Source: Tritrichomonas musculus (Eukaryota > Parabasalia > Tritrichomonadida > Tritrichomonadidae). Taken from it: DNA of 64,000 nucleotides. Below, piece by piece: positions 39,001 to 48,857 of the stretch. Positions within the stretch are counted from its first letter, which is position 1. Each line of letters starts with the position of its first letter. Position numbers and translations under genes: made by a program. Under the pieces are notes generated by a model. It did no database searches, was not told the origin of the DNA, and saw nothing but the letters and a program-made list of their open reading frames with translations. The stretch spans positions 1,426,001 to 1,490,000 of the forward strand of contig JAPFFF010000012.1 in the NCBI GenBank assembly GCA_039105265.1, read 5' to 3'.

Positions 39001-40768
39001 TTCCAAATACATATTGATCAATTGGCGTGTTAAGAGGAACATCGTCAATAAATGCGCATAAAGATGGTATACGCATGTATCCGGGATAACTTGAATCTTG
39101 TGGAACACCATTCATCAGCTTGATTAGTTCATCGCGATTGAATTCTGATATTTTAAGATCTTTGAAATTTTCGAAAATATAATCATCTATCTGCGGAATA
39201 GGACCGTTAACAACAAGAGCAACCAAAAAGTTAATTCCCCATTTATATTCGCAAAGAACTGGTATTAATTCAGTTCCATTTTCTGCTAAAAATGAAGCAG
39301 TAAACTTATCAACTTGGGTACAAACTTTTGTATAAATACTAATTAAATTTTCATTAATTTCATTTTCGCTGATTTGAGCAATCAAGATGGGCATGTAAAG
39401 CTCAGGATTTGTTCTTGCCATTAAAGTATTTAATAAAGGAGAAACAACATCATCGCCATTGTTAACCAAAGTTGAAAATATATCGAATAGTTGCGGAGTG
39501 CTTTGTGAATCATAAGATATTTGTGAAATGAATTCTTTTGAAATGTTAAGAACATGTTCATCAGAAGATAAACAAAGTTGAATTTCATCAATACCTGGCT
39601 CAATAAAGAATTTTTGAAGAATGCTTTCTAGGAGGTCATCACCCCAAATAATTCCAGCTGAAACTTTTTCTAAATAAGTTGTATTAATGCCTGATTGCGA
39701 GAGGGGCATGACAAAACAAAAAAGATCAGCTTTTGTTTCTTTATCTGAATTTTGAATAACTTCAAAAAGCATTTTAACCATTGAGTCGCTCATCTCAAGG
39801 ATTCTGGGCATAAAGCAGCTGAATGAAAATACTTCTGATGAAGGAGATTGTTTTGTGCTATGAATTGCTGAAAGAGCAGATTCGAGCAATTCAATAGATA
39901 AATTTGGATCAGCACAAAGGGAATCAATTGCGGCCCATATTGCAGGAGGATCGCTCGTCGGAGCAAATATAAAAGGTTCTAAGAAGTCATAGTTATCTAA
40001 ATTAAGTGCCATATCCCGAACAGTTGGTAAAATTGAAGGCAAAAAGTCGCCTGTGTTGACGTGTTGGATCATTCGACCAACAAACAAAAGTCCTGATGAT
40101 GCACAAGATAAATCCATTTTGTCTAAGTCGCCTATTACTGCTTCCAAGAAATTATCAAGCTGAGAAACATCAGAAACAACAAAGGTGGTTGCAGCATTAT
40201 TGAAAATTGGACCTAAATAAGTGCATGCAATAGTATTATCGAAAAATATATTTGACCAAATCTGAGATAATTGAGTACCAGAGAAAAACAGTTTTTGAAG
40301 TTCCGGCTTTTGCAAGCTGCTTTGAACAAAAGAAGTTATGGCTTCAATTAATTCTTGATCGTTTGTATGTGCAGTGCGCATAATGATTCTGAAAATACAT
40401 TGGTCAGTTCTTGGCATTGAATTATAAACTCTCATACCTGAATCTAAAAATTGGAAAATCGTGGATGCTTTTGACTGATCTGACAAATATTCATCGATAT
40501 ATACCCAAATATGTCTAATAATACGGCCTACTTCATTACTAACGTTGTATGACTTTAGTTTAGCGTCATTAATTGGGTTCAAATTTTTCATAAATAACTT
40601 GATACATTTATCTGGTCTTTCATCTTTGCCTAAAGATGAAACACTCTGAATAAATTGGTCTACCTCTGGAGGTATTCTTTCAAAAATTGATTGACGTCGA
40701 TTAGCTGATCTTCCTACAGCACTGATAGATTGAGGGCGTTGAATAGAACCAGGAAACCAACTTGTCAT
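33068..40768 (-). CDS. Giant BEACH-WD40 protein with a C-terminal FYVE-like zinc site
   Basis: 2566 residues from a clear ATG. Residues ~1-640 are helical repeats. A concanavalin-like beta-sandwich is likely at ~660-770 (FWFYIVQVYKQTILASFPGG). A PH-like segment precedes the BEACH domain at about 1570-1790. The BEACH core is unmistakable near residue 1820 (NFDYLLYLNTVSGRSFNDY, then QYPVFPWVISDYSS). WD40 blades follow at ~2210-2400 (SLEFEEVQGMLIITTAKDIV, FVTGHEDGSVFLWEIV). The C-terminus (~2440-2520) has four CxxC pairs (CSVC, CALC, CRRC, CKNC), spaced like a FYVE or FYVE-related site with a long loop after the first pair. The order sandwich-PH-BEACH-WD40-FYVE is that of WDFY3/ALFY, linked to selective autophagy. 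Other BEACH proteins act in vesicle size and fusion. The lipid-binding RHHCR motif of true FYVE domains is not present. Confidence 0.93.
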   Translation of the reverse strand: MTSWFPGSIQRPQSISAVGRSANRRQSIFERIPPEVDQFIQSVSSLGKDERPDKCIKLFMKNLNPINDAKLKSYNVSNEVGRIIRHIWVYIDEYLSDQSKASTIFQFLDSGMRVYNSMPRTDQCIFRIIMRTAHTNDQELIEAITSFVQSSLQKPELQKLFFSGTQLSQIWSNIFFDNTIACTYLGPIFNNAATTFVVSDVSQLDNFLEAVIGDLDKMDLSCASSGLLFVGRMIQHVNTGDFLPSILPTVRDMALNLDNYDFLEPFIFAPTSDPPAIWAAIDSLCADPNLSIELLESALSAIHSTKQSPSSEVFSFSCFMPRILEMSDSMVKMLFEVIQNSDKETKADLFCFVMPLSQSGINTTYLEKVSAGIIWGDDLLESILQKFFIEPGIDEIQLCLSSDEHVLNISKEFISQISYDSQSTPQLFDIFSTLVNNGDDVVSPLLNTLMARTNPELYMPILIAQISENEINENLISIYTKVCTQVDKFTASFLAENGTELIPVLCEYKWGINFLVALVVNGPIPQIDDYIFENFKDLKISEFNRDELIKLMNGVPQDSSYPGYMRIPSLCAFIDDVPLNTPIDQYVFGSVAAQKYVKPTREQVCKFGVQYLSYELANEYYDDPEVLTAITDPEFNHHDLLEFNPSSIQCFTTVPRSTSFSFWFYIVQVYKQTILASFPGGNLILEDNGYISFASRSFYMTLKTWHLFSFVTIEKNNQVMLIGYLDGKKIGDINTNKTMTITLGTNEKNMNGSIWHLSPYVYMSSAVSDSNELAKIVQHGPHRPSNKRITAMNGVRYIPYKGILKYMHIYGGPSFIFNILLEVENEDQFMLLFQSAFNLFRLGCFSNIHFFNSIRYIFRRKIEFFNMTIDQLLVHELEDKGIFNWAGFIMCINDYRILTSPQVQYKIVLKVLNQYGIYLDDLSLFHTVIDVYVFMNYEDETEENMLQIIEMYVKAQPNLLKKVMITILALPFYDDENPQTQLIDDRVVDKQKKLFEIVAKSPKLFTSAYNPQDAFSLMALSGNGISMDILYFISKICITNGDYFDINIFKQVVPYFFLHIKNEKLWISLLQFLTKKEGNEIEDFLLVNIARQGILPHFIDLLTALIPFEIKDHEEENISFRILHLFYSMVMSQNISLIGLIKSIQNLCSIGYGERSVSRYPFQMTKKVVAQARRPSRTRVKASITDIYGDHVAQNYNVKKLVDLDPTLFDDMVSYMSNYGQVKMDQFAEIEIPQAEDPEDFSVIFETPIPDLVSLLAAKTLAEAGNDSSSFKKSLIPLTIYGADVIPAVAIEMHKKVILTLIDDHARLSNENFFYLIEYLTYRVVEGWWNGKCTDLLVKVLHTVPSYHRNLQNFIIACLSQTQSIENLISMGTAILKFTYFNELMKNGQENIIPSFLYLCVTKEIVESDDSDSFLSLMAEKVDDQAYRTAFNSDKLNEWIQGSSCSAVYRDCYQEITQNATANSNSVLSERTDLTRKSVHQKISIFMKTSITNETFLRKAFRFQFFSRINESSFNIELAINTLFKIKSILANSKNVPTEFCRVSGPHPLIVPFKLVPKLFEYDATYTQTKANIVVPVSHHRPSSLGPLVSTSDLPEFQEGFVGPKCLEGWDLPQKSKYNITSIFKRRFHASTNPFSCNMLLAPEYLPCVAVISYMPPGSGSNQNISNTNGSDSTTFGGNFDEKYNYYNVPTLHVLLGARISSGNINLVDKIQLCHFPIVENAMFGIFGETSLFLGHVVLNIPFPLITLKVPRTYTYKPTAIDLFTAYGSHFSFVISGSNRKTVESLISLTSVPNAKRSAQFALRLLAKTPDQVAKMWSTHIISNFDYLLYLNTVSGRSFNDYSQYPVFPWVISDYSSEDKPTTFRDLKKPMGQLDESRAEHFDVIFENTPPPKYFYGTHYSNPASVLHLLMRVEPSTLFNVVLHSGFDHPDRLFYSVEEAWKSSSSLNPADLHELIPEMYSFPCMFENINKIAIQSRSDGIAIDNVILPKWALNDPYEFIYQMRSALESPTTSANLSNWIDLIFGYKQQGQAAVEAKNLFHPMTYQNFDKSSDEMETKAQVTSILNFGQCPQQIFTDKPHIQRSTKVKSTIISSEVRICQIRNQTPNAVRIRYYDDDLYVCPKFSHFLGNTPTFVNISENGVFSINNNHITIDPVFNVTNSAQSTDNLYLTVVTGSGMILNYYYKPNQGDNLTSASSEELSSFGDTGWGHSNFHGYGSTVGDEDFNVFSKSYNNVHSLFILISRSLLPGEHFVTCAVSSHYGLVAAATEETIFLFDLTSGYLIRQLETSETVISLEFEEVQGMLIITTAKDIVVVSFDFFDLASASSEEYSFADITSVATTDASMWSSPFFVTGHEDGSVFLWEIVSNNDPSVPYSNNENEPKKIRKLRQSLLTNVNNLPVTALSVVRSNRAIIAVDIEGTACTITDECISKRVLKVPYYEFCSVCKHPFNPISEMTSQQFNMIPGNSSSNSSLGSSNSIPIVPPPQTSSQNQPLSFCALCGLPMCRRCMGIEKPNLCKNCERAEVSGNIRPIDRSVSSLSESDVRIDFDKKSSSPNTPTRKFSNF

Positions 40769-41452
40769 TAAAGCTTTAAAGTTTCTAAAATTTCAGAAAT
40801 AACAAAAATTTGTTTGTAACGTCAATTGAGAATACTTACAGATTTATTTATATATTTGCTATATTTTTTATTCAATAATTTATATCATATAAATATTGTT
40901 TATTTTATTTTTTAATTTTATTTAAGCAATCGCAATTTCATTATTATGATATGATGAAAATGAAAAACAAAGTGATATAAAAACCGTCAACTATTATACT
41001 TAAAAAGTTTTAACCTTGAAATTGATAATAATGCATTTTTATTTATGATAATGTATTAATTTGATTAATATTATTTTGATTTTTTTTAATAATTTATTAT
41101 TTTAATATTTTAAGATAAATTCAATTAAGAAATAGAAAAAATAATGATATTGAAAAATTCGCATCTGCTTTTTGAAATGCACTCAATCAATATCTCTTTT
41201 TAAATTTTATTTGAATTTAAACGATTTTTAAACTTAGTATTTTAAATAAACATGTTCTAATATTTATATTTCCTCAAATTCTATTATAGTCAATATTGAT
41301 TACAATAGAAAAATTGAATTAATATCATTACGTTAGATATTTTATTAATTGTTATATGGTTAAGTTTTATGATATCAAAACATAACCATATTTTCAGAAA
41401 ATAAAACAATTTTTTCATTTGCTGTTCTGGAAGATCTATAGTGTTTGTGTTA

Positions 41453-41484
<32 letters not shown>

Positions 41485-42270
41485 CTAGCGTTCACGTTGT
41501 ATGTGAATTGTGTTTTATCTCGCTTCAATACCTTTTATATATATATATATAAACTCAAAAAACATTAAGGGAGAAAGAATAAAATTCAATGAGTTCCTAC
41601 AAAATGAAATTTTTAATACTCTTGGTTTTTAAAAATGGGAAATAGTAATTATTAATAGAGAAATCGTAAAAGCTCAAGATTTGGTCAATGAACTTTTTGA
41701 ATTATCATTCACTTTTACAAATGGACAATACGATTCAAAACTAAAAAACTGACACAATACAAAAATTCTGGATGCGTTCGTATAATAATTTTTACGTAAA
41801 TAATTTTTTTTTTTTCATAAATCAAAAAAAAATTTAATTGTAAAAGAAGATCTGAGTTTTATATCACAACCATTTTCATTTACCATCATAACAAATTGGA
41901 AAAAGTAAACGAGATTTTAGCCATTTAGTGATTGAATGAAATTTTAAAAATTCAATAGATTGTATAAAAAATTCATTGAAATAAAATTAACATTGCTCAT
42001 TAAAAAGTTAATGGTTATAAACTTTTTGATAAATTTGAATTCAGAATTTTTAATCAATTTTACTTTTTTTAACAATGAAATAATTATTTCCCTTAAATTT
42101 TCACATTTTTATATATAATTTATTTTATAAAAGTTAATATATTTAAATTTATTTTTACATATTCATCATATATTTGTAAAAATTTATATTTAAATATAGA
42201 ATTAATTTCTTCGGTCTTTGAAATTTATTTTATTCAATTATTAAAAATATTTGATTTTCTTCTTCAAGGA
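40769..42270. other. Divergent intergenic region with poly-T run
   Basis: 1.5 kb of very AT-rich DNA between the BEACH gene and the cyclase-like gene, both starting outward. It contains a 28-base T run and an (AT)n patch at about 41539-41552. No coding sequence, tRNA or clear Inr found. Both promoters should lie near its ends. Confidence 0.5.
41453..41480. repeat. Poly-T run of about 28 bases
   Basis: Uninterrupted T run in the divergent spacer. Confidence 0.85.
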
Positions 42271-45200
42271 ATGTCTCTTTCATTCCATTTACCAGGAAGT
42301 ATTTCAATCTCATCACATAATGCTCAAAAATCACTTGAAAGCCAAAGTATCAATGATGAATTAAGTTTTCGAAATATCAATGAATTATTTTTATTTCCTT
42401 TTTATGATGAAATGCTTCGAGTAATTAAATTAAATTCTTTGTTTTCAATATTCCTTATTATTATTATGTTAGTCCAAGTTTCCAAAAGTTTTCCACATGT
42501 CTTGAATAATATAATTTTCAATTTTTTTTCAGATTTTAATTTTTCATCAGCATATGAAGCAATTTCTTTTCCAATTTTTTATTTTGTTTTCAATATATTC
42601 TTCTTTATTTTTTTGTTTTTAAATTATCGAGCAAAGCGAATATTTAGTTACTGGCAACTGTTTTTAGCTTCACTTATCCTTAATTTTTTCAATCCAATAT
42701 TTTTTGTTCCTGCGTGTGGCGTTTGTGGTTATTCGACTATTCAGTTAGAGCGAGTGGTTCTATTCCATAACCAAATAAGGTTTAATTCAACTGAACAATA
42801 TATCCAGGAGCAAATGAATTATACTAATAACTTTCATAATTATGGTCGAAAGCACCTATTTTCCAGTAATATAAGCTATAATAACTTATCTACGTATTTT
42901 TATAAAAACAACATGAGTTTTAAAAGTGATAATGCTATAATCAATAAAAATTATGAATTCCAAAGCTCAAACAATAATAATAATTTTCATTTCATCAATA
43001 CAGTTAATGATGATCAGAGAAAATTCACACTTAAAAAACGCAAAAAAAGATCTTTTGCTGATGAATATACAAAACAAAATCTTCCATCTCCTACTTATAA
43101 AGAAAATGATGGGATCAATCTTTTTCTAGATTCAAATTTTTCAAAATATGTATTTTCTCTGATTATTTCTTTTGCGTTGGCAATATTAATTTTTACAGAA
43201 GTTATTATTAACTTTCACTTTGTCAGTGAATCACCCTATCTAAATCGAACTCTTATTTCAATGTGGGATCCGAAAGTTTTTACCTTATCGTTATTTTGTC
43301 TTGGTATTACGCAGTTTTCATATATTTTCTTAAGTATTCTACCTTCATGGTGCACAGTATTTTACCAAATCATTTCACTTGTTTTTATTGCCTATATCAT
43401 ATATTATACTTTTTTTCAGCCCTTTATTTTTATATGTGTTAATTCATATATTCAATCTCTTTTAACATCAAGTTTCTTCGGGACTTTTTTTGTGATTGTT
43501 TATACCCTTAAGCCTTCACGTGTGGTACTTTCTTTAATTAATGGATCAATATTCTTCTTCTTCATATTTTTCATTCTTTTTTATTTTATCAACAAAAAAA
43601 TAATTAGTACTATTAATTCCAAACTTTCACCATCGAATAACCTGATCAATCATATCAATGATTCAAATGATGATCGATCATTAAAGAAAAAGCTTTTAAA
43701 TGATCAAAATCATGAATTAAATGATATTGAAAAACGAGAACTATTTGATTCATATGTATTTCAATCAATTGAGCATGCACTTTTATACCTACGAGTTGGG
43801 ATATCATGTGCTTCTCCATATTTTGTCGATTTTTCCTTTATTCGATACATGAAAGAATGTTATGGCCAGAATGAAATTCAATTTTTCATCCTTCAGTTAA
43901 CAGCACTATTTCCTTCACAGCATCAATTTCTAAGTTTCTGTATGTCGAATATGTCTAAGAAAGAAGACTTTTTTAACATATTTGAGATGTTTTTTATTTA
44001 CCAATTACGAAGAATAAATACGATTCGTCAATCAAGTGTATCAAGAGATGTACAAAATGAATTTATTTTTCTTGAAAAGAAAAGTGACGAATGTATATCA
44101 ACAATCCGTGGGTTCTGGTCGGAGTTATTGCAGTCAAAGACAGATTTTACACCAACATCTCTTGGATACATTCGAAGAATGACCCTTAATACACGATCAT
44201 GTTATATTGATGCTATTGAAAAATTTCCCAATTCTCAACAAATTCTTAATTCGTATGCGAGATTTTTATGCGAATCATGTGGCGATTATATTGAATGCAC
44301 ACGAATTGGCCAAAAAATGAGAATGATTGAGAAAGGGAAGAATGTTAATGTTGATCTTTGTTTTCATTCATTTGTGAATGTTTTTCCTCATTATTTAAAG
44401 AAAAGTATTTTAGATATGAAAGGATGCTTCATTGCTAATACAGAATCTTTTATTAGCCAACAATCATCATCATCATTATCTGATGACAAATTGTCGGCAT
44501 CTCTTGATAATTCCAGAAGAATGTATCTAAATGGCCAGATAAATTATAATAATTGCAATAATAACTATTCAATGACGAATAGAAAGAAATACCGAGAAGA
44601 ATTTGAGCAATTAATTGACAAAGAGCACTTTGACACTTTAATTAATTCTCTTTATGATTACGGAAAACAAAGAATTTCTATTCAACAAATTGTTTATAAA
44701 AGTCATAACAAAGAATTAACAATGTCACGAATTATATCTATTGTTCAAATTGCTGTCACTATTTTGCTCACTTTTCTTTCATTTTTCTATTTTGATAAAG
44801 TTGGTAATCCTGTTCAAATCATGGAAAGTTCGACTCGTGTTTCTAATATAATATCTTCTATTCAATATTGTTCTTTAATTGCTGGTGTTCGATACTTATC
44901 GGAGCAATATCAAGCTAACATTAGTTCGAGCATTATTAGAAACCTAAACATAAGATATGAAAATTTACCAGATTTTCCTTGTACTTTTATTAGTCCAATG
45001 ACAGCTCTTGATCAAAAGAAGAAATCAATTTCTGATTTTCTTGATGCTGAAATGAAGTTTCTTTTAAACAATCCTGAAAATCATCAAAATGAAATAAAAA
45101 TTTACACTGAAATGAATTCAAATAATCAATCAATTGATAATTACAATGAAAATTCTACAATTGGTCATGAAAATGGTGTTTTTATTTATAAATTTGTAAA

Positions 45201-48200
45201 TAAAAATCCGCATATTTATAAAATTGCACTTAGAAATGGAATTGAATACTTTCAAATTTGTGCAGAGCGTTTAGCTTATGAACATTTCATGTTAGAAAAC
45301 TCTGATTCTAATCAGAAAAACTTTAGTAGTTTTTATGACACTTATTTTGAACTTTTAATGAATGGTTTGACTTTGTCAGAACCATTTTATCATCTTTTTC
45401 AGGCTATTTCTGATAATGGAGTTTATGCTTCCAATTCGATTAAGCATTTTCTTATTGTTATCTCTGAAGTTGTACTTGTTATTTGCTTTCTTTTCTTTTC
45501 CATTGCACGGATTTACAATTTTATCAAGATAAAAAAAGGATTGAAGTATTCGTCGATGGTTTTAAGGAAAATTAAAAATGAAGATATATCTGAATCATTT
45601 AAACCAATTTACTTAAAATCAAAGAAGCCGATTAAAATACATTCAACTAACAAGCATTCAATACATGATCATTCACCTTCACTTATTTTACTTCAGATTG
45701 TTTCAATTTGTTCTCTTATTTGTTTCATTGGCTTCTCTTCTGGTTTTATTATTCAATTTAGTGGAGCTTTTTCATTTATAAACAAAGCTTTTCAATGGGC
45801 AAAAAATGGAGCTTCACGATTTTTGTCTCTTTCAAGAATGATGAATGCTTTGATCTCACGAAAAATAGGAATTGTTGACTTCAACATTGCTAATGGAATG
45901 AATCAGGAAGTGATTGAATTGTTACAATTGTCTCATAATCTTGATCTATCAATTATTGGCAAAGGGAAAGAACTTGATCAATTCTACTTTATGATTAATG
46001 ATCATATTTATCTCAGTGATCTTTTTTCAAGTGAAAGTAAAAATGATAATGAAACTTCAAAAAAATCAAAGCATCCATTTCATTTAAATACAAGAAAAAG
46101 AAAGAAAATGTCGTCTCATTTTAATTATAGTATTAATTTGTTAAATCATGATTCAGCGAACCAGATGATTTATACAACAACAAAATGTGTTGATTATTAT
46201 GATAATACTAATGTATCAACCCAAATGAACTTGGCAACTTATCTTGATTGTATTTCGATTGAAAACAAAATCAATCTTGGAATCCATTTTTATTTTTTAA
46301 TGGAAAATTCAATCGATAAATCGCCGAATCTTATTGAGTCGCCTGAATTCATCACGATTCTTTTCATCATTGATAAGTATCTCTATTCAGATCTACCAAA
46401 ATTCCAGCAACAAATATCACACATTGCACAATCAGAGATCAACAATCAAATGTCGAATGTTCGAGTGATTGGTTTTATTGGAATTGCTGTTGCTTTTGCT
46501 TTATTTTTGCTTGAAAATTTGTTAATTCATTTTATTTATTTAAGTTATGATGCTTTTAGACAGCTGATTCTTGTCCTTCCACCAAGTGCATTTACAAATA
46601 ATCCTTGTTTAGTTAACTATTTCACCAGCATGATATCTAATATTAAAGTTAATTCCAAAATGCTTAAAAGTTCTGTTATTAATCCTTTATCAAGCATGGT
46701 TCAATTACGTGATAAAGTTTATTCAAATGAAGACATCTTGATTAACTCAATGGATCATTCAGCAATCAGTACTTGTAAAGATTTGATCATTCAATGCGTC
46801 AACCCAGCAGTTCAAAAAATGACTGGATTCCCTTCTGATCAACTTTTGGGGCAAGGATTGACTTATCTCATTCCTCTCAAATCTAAAGAAGACAAATCAA
46901 GCATACTTGATAAAGTTCCTTTTTATCAACGTCTTGAAGAGATCCAAAGTAACAGTGGTGATCGATTTGCTGAAGTGAATGCTAAATGTCTAAATGACAA
47001 AGGTGAAGAACTTCAAGTTCAAGCAACAATCATTGGAATCTTCGACCAGAAGCGAAATGTAAACAAAACTGGAAAAAATGACTTAAAAATAAATAAAAGT
47101 AATAATAATGTTTATGATGAAATTGATGATAATGATAATAATAACTCAAATGAAAGTGAAAATGATGAAGAATTCGTTGGTGCAACAATCATTCTTAAAG
47201 ATATCTCAGTTGAAGTAAAACAGGAAAAAATTATGAAGGAAACTAAAAAGAAAACTGAAGCCCTTCTTAATTTGTTGCTACCTCAACCTGTTTTGGAGGA
47301 AATAAGATCATTCAGAAAGCCAATCTTTAAGAATGTTGAAACAGCTACTTTGATCAAGATGGAATTGACTGGATTGGATGAATACGTAAGTTCTTTGATG
47401 CCGAAACATATGATGTATTTCTTACAGATTCTATATAATGAAATCAGAAAAATTAACAATAAAAAAGAGATTCTTCTTTTCACAAAGCCTGAATCTGAAA
47501 GAAGACCAAATAATAGAATGTTGATACCAAAGACGTCTAGTTATGATTTTAACTTTGATATTTCTGCAATTACTGAATTGGACGATGGTTTTCCGTTCAA
47601 AAAAGAAAATTTTGATGAGAACTTTTTGAATGATCAGAAAAATGATTGTGATGATGAATATGAATATGATATAAATGACAATGATGAAATTTGTGATTTC
47701 GGTTGCATTTATAATATTAGAAATGATAATGATAATTTTGTCTCAATTGCTGGACTTTTTGACACTCAAGATGAACTTCAAAAACAAGCAGAAAGTTGTG
47801 TTCGTTATGCTTTAAAAGTTAAAGAAATTGTTGATAAAATTGGACTTGAAGATCGAATTGGTGTGTTTATTAGTGCAAGAATTGCAGTTTGTATGGGAGG
47901 TCCAGTTGCTGGATTTGTTGAAAATCCTGAAAATCCAAATGTAGAAATTTTCAGTGATTTATTAAAAGAATCTGATATAATTAAAGACAATGGTGAAGTT
48001 GGATCTGTTTACATCAATGAAAACGTGTATAAATATCTAAATAAGAAAAATTATGAAATTGAAGAGAAATGTATTAAATATAGAAAGCCAATAACGTGTT
48101 TTTCTTCAGTAACAACAGAAAACGATGTTAAAAATGAAAATAATAGTGATATCGAAATTAATATTTATAACGAAACGGAATATGAAGAAGAAGAAGAAGA

Positions 48201-48423
48201 AGAGATTGATGTAAACGATAATTATAATAGTAGTAATGGAAGTAACATTAATATTGAAAACGATATTTTTGTTGGAAGCAAAAGCAGCATTGATGATATT
48301 TACAACATTCAAAAAGTTTATGTTGTGAACAAATGCTTGAGAAAAAAGAAGAAAAGTAATCTTGAAGAAAAAAATATTTCAGAAAAGAACATATTTTTGC
48401 TTCCTGCTGACTCCACAGAATAG
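42271..48423 (+). CDS. Multi-pass receptor-like protein with PAS and degenerate class III nucleotide cyclase domain
   Basis: 2050 residues. About twelve strongly hydrophobic spans can be read: three near residues 50-150, five near 290-445, then near 825-850, 1065-1090, 1130-1160 and 1395-1425. Long soluble segments lie between. A PAS domain occupies ~1485-1590 (ISTCKDLIIQCVNPAVQKMTG). A signalling linker ending LLNLLLPQPVLEEIR (~1655-1675) leads into a cyclase-homology domain: TLIKMELTGLDEY (~1693), DNDNFVSIAGLFD (~1820) and ARIAVCMGGPVAGFV (~1870). This order is known from large trichomonad cyclase-like proteins. Here the first metal-site Asp appears replaced by Glu, an acidic ~75-residue insert splits the fold, and the Asn/Arg helix (N-x-x-x-R) after the YDLWG-type strand is not recognisable. 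So it may be a pseudoenzyme or a partner subunit. Alignment is by eye. The C-terminus is acidic and Asn-rich. Confidence 0.88.
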   Translation: MSLSFHLPGSISISSHNAQKSLESQSINDELSFRNINELFLFPFYDEMLRVIKLNSLFSIFLIIIMLVQVSKSFPHVLNNIIFNFFSDFNFSSAYEAISFPIFYFVFNIFFFIFLFLNYRAKRIFSYWQLFLASLILNFFNPIFFVPACGVCGYSTIQLERVVLFHNQIRFNSTEQYIQEQMNYTNNFHNYGRKHLFSSNISYNNLSTYFYKNNMSFKSDNAIINKNYEFQSSNNNNNFHFINTVNDDQRKFTLKKRKKRSFADEYTKQNLPSPTYKENDGINLFLDSNFSKYVFSLIISFALAILIFTEVIINFHFVSESPYLNRTLISMWDPKVFTLSLFCLGITQFSYIFLSILPSWCTVFYQIISLVFIAYIIYYTFFQPFIFICVNSYIQSLLTSSFFGTFFVIVYTLKPSRVVLSLINGSIFFFFIFFILFYFINKKIISTINSKLSPSNNLINHINDSNDDRSLKKKLLNDQNHELNDIEKRELFDSYVFQSIEHALLYLRVGISCASPYFVDFSFIRYMKECYGQNEIQFFILQLTALFPSQHQFLSFCMSNMSKKEDFFNIFEMFFIYQLRRINTIRQSSVSRDVQNEFIFLEKKSDECISTIRGFWSELLQSKTDFTPTSLGYIRRMTLNTRSCYIDAIEKFPNSQQILNSYARFLCESCGDYIECTRIGQKMRMIEKGKNVNVDLCFHSFVNVFPHYLKKSILDMKGCFIANTESFISQQSSSSLSDDKLSASLDNSRRMYLNGQINYNNCNNNYSMTNRKKYREEFEQLIDKEHFDTLINSLYDYGKQRISIQQIVYKSHNKELTMSRIISIVQIAVTILLTFLSFFYFDKVGNPVQIMESSTRVSNIISSIQYCSLIAGVRYLSEQYQANISSSIIRNLNIRYENLPDFPCTFISPMTALDQKKKSISDFLDAEMKFLLNNPENHQNEIKIYTEMNSNNQSIDNYNENSTIGHENGVFIYKFVNKNPHIYKIALRNGIEYFQICAERLAYEHFMLENSDSNQKNFSSFYDTYFELLMNGLTLSEPFYHLFQAISDNGVYASNSIKHFLIVISEVVLVICFLFFSIARIYNFIKIKKGLKYSSMVLRKIKNEDISESFKPIYLKSKKPIKIHSTNKHSIHDHSPSLILLQIVSICSLICFIGFSSGFIIQFSGAFSFINKAFQWAKNGASRFLSLSRMMNALISRKIGIVDFNIANGMNQEVIELLQLSHNLDLSIIGKGKELDQFYFMINDHIYLSDLFSSESKNDNETSKKSKHPFHLNTRKRKKMSSHFNYSINLLNHDSANQMIYTTTKCVDYYDNTNVSTQMNLATYLDCISIENKINLGIHFYFLMENSIDKSPNLIESPEFITILFIIDKYLYSDLPKFQQQISHIAQSEINNQMSNVRVIGFIGIAVAFALFLLENLLIHFIYLSYDAFRQLILVLPPSAFTNNPCLVNYFTSMISNIKVNSKMLKSSVINPLSSMVQLRDKVYSNEDILINSMDHSAISTCKDLIIQCVNPAVQKMTGFPSDQLLGQGLTYLIPLKSKEDKSSILDKVPFYQRLEEIQSNSGDRFAEVNAKCLNDKGEELQVQATIIGIFDQKRNVNKTGKNDLKINKSNNNVYDEIDDNDNNNSNESENDEEFVGATIILKDISVEVKQEKIMKETKKKTEALLNLLLPQPVLEEIRSFRKPIFKNVETATLIKMELTGLDEYVSSLMPKHMMYFLQILYNEIRKINNKKEILLFTKPESERRPNNRMLIPKTSSYDFNFDISAITELDDGFPFKKENFDENFLNDQKNDCDDEYEYDINDNDEICDFGCIYNIRNDNDNFVSIAGLFDTQDELQKQAESCVRYALKVKEIVDKIGLEDRIGVFISARIAVCMGGPVAGFVENPENPNVEIFSDLLKESDIIKDNGEVGSVYINENVYKYLNKKNYEIEEKCIKYRKPITCFSSVTTENDVKNENNSDIEINIYNETEYEEEEEEEIDVNDNYNSSNGSNINIENDIFVGSKSSIDDIYNIQKVYVVNKCLRKKKKSNLEEKNISEKNIFLLPADSTE

Positions 48424-48857
48424 AAATCTTGATTTGTTTTAAATTTTTGTTTGTTTTTATTTAATTATTTAATAAATTTGTTTTTATTTTGGTTAATTTT
48501 TATTTGTTTTTTGATTTTTATGATTAAAAAAAGTTTGTTTCGTCATTAAATAAAATTGTATTTGAAGATAAAACAAAAGGTGTTTATTTAAAAATTTTTA
48601 TAATTGCATTTTTTCAGCCAAATTAAAGTTTTGAAGACTCAGATTAGAGAAACAAATTTCATACCTGTGGAGATTGTATTAAGCTTGCTTTTTTGAAAAA
48701 ATAATGTTAAAATTTTTTTTTTAATATCTTGATATTTTTACTCAATTTAAAATATATGCCAGATATTTAAAATAATAAAGGTAACTTATTAATACTATAA
48801 TTTATTGTGAGACATATAATATTGTTTTTTGTTTTATATGTAAAAATAATGAAGATT

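Noticed and set aside
33068-40768. Several shorter frames of 60-170 codons on both strands inside the BEACH gene
   Set aside because: All are shadows of the long frame, which carries continuous domain content.
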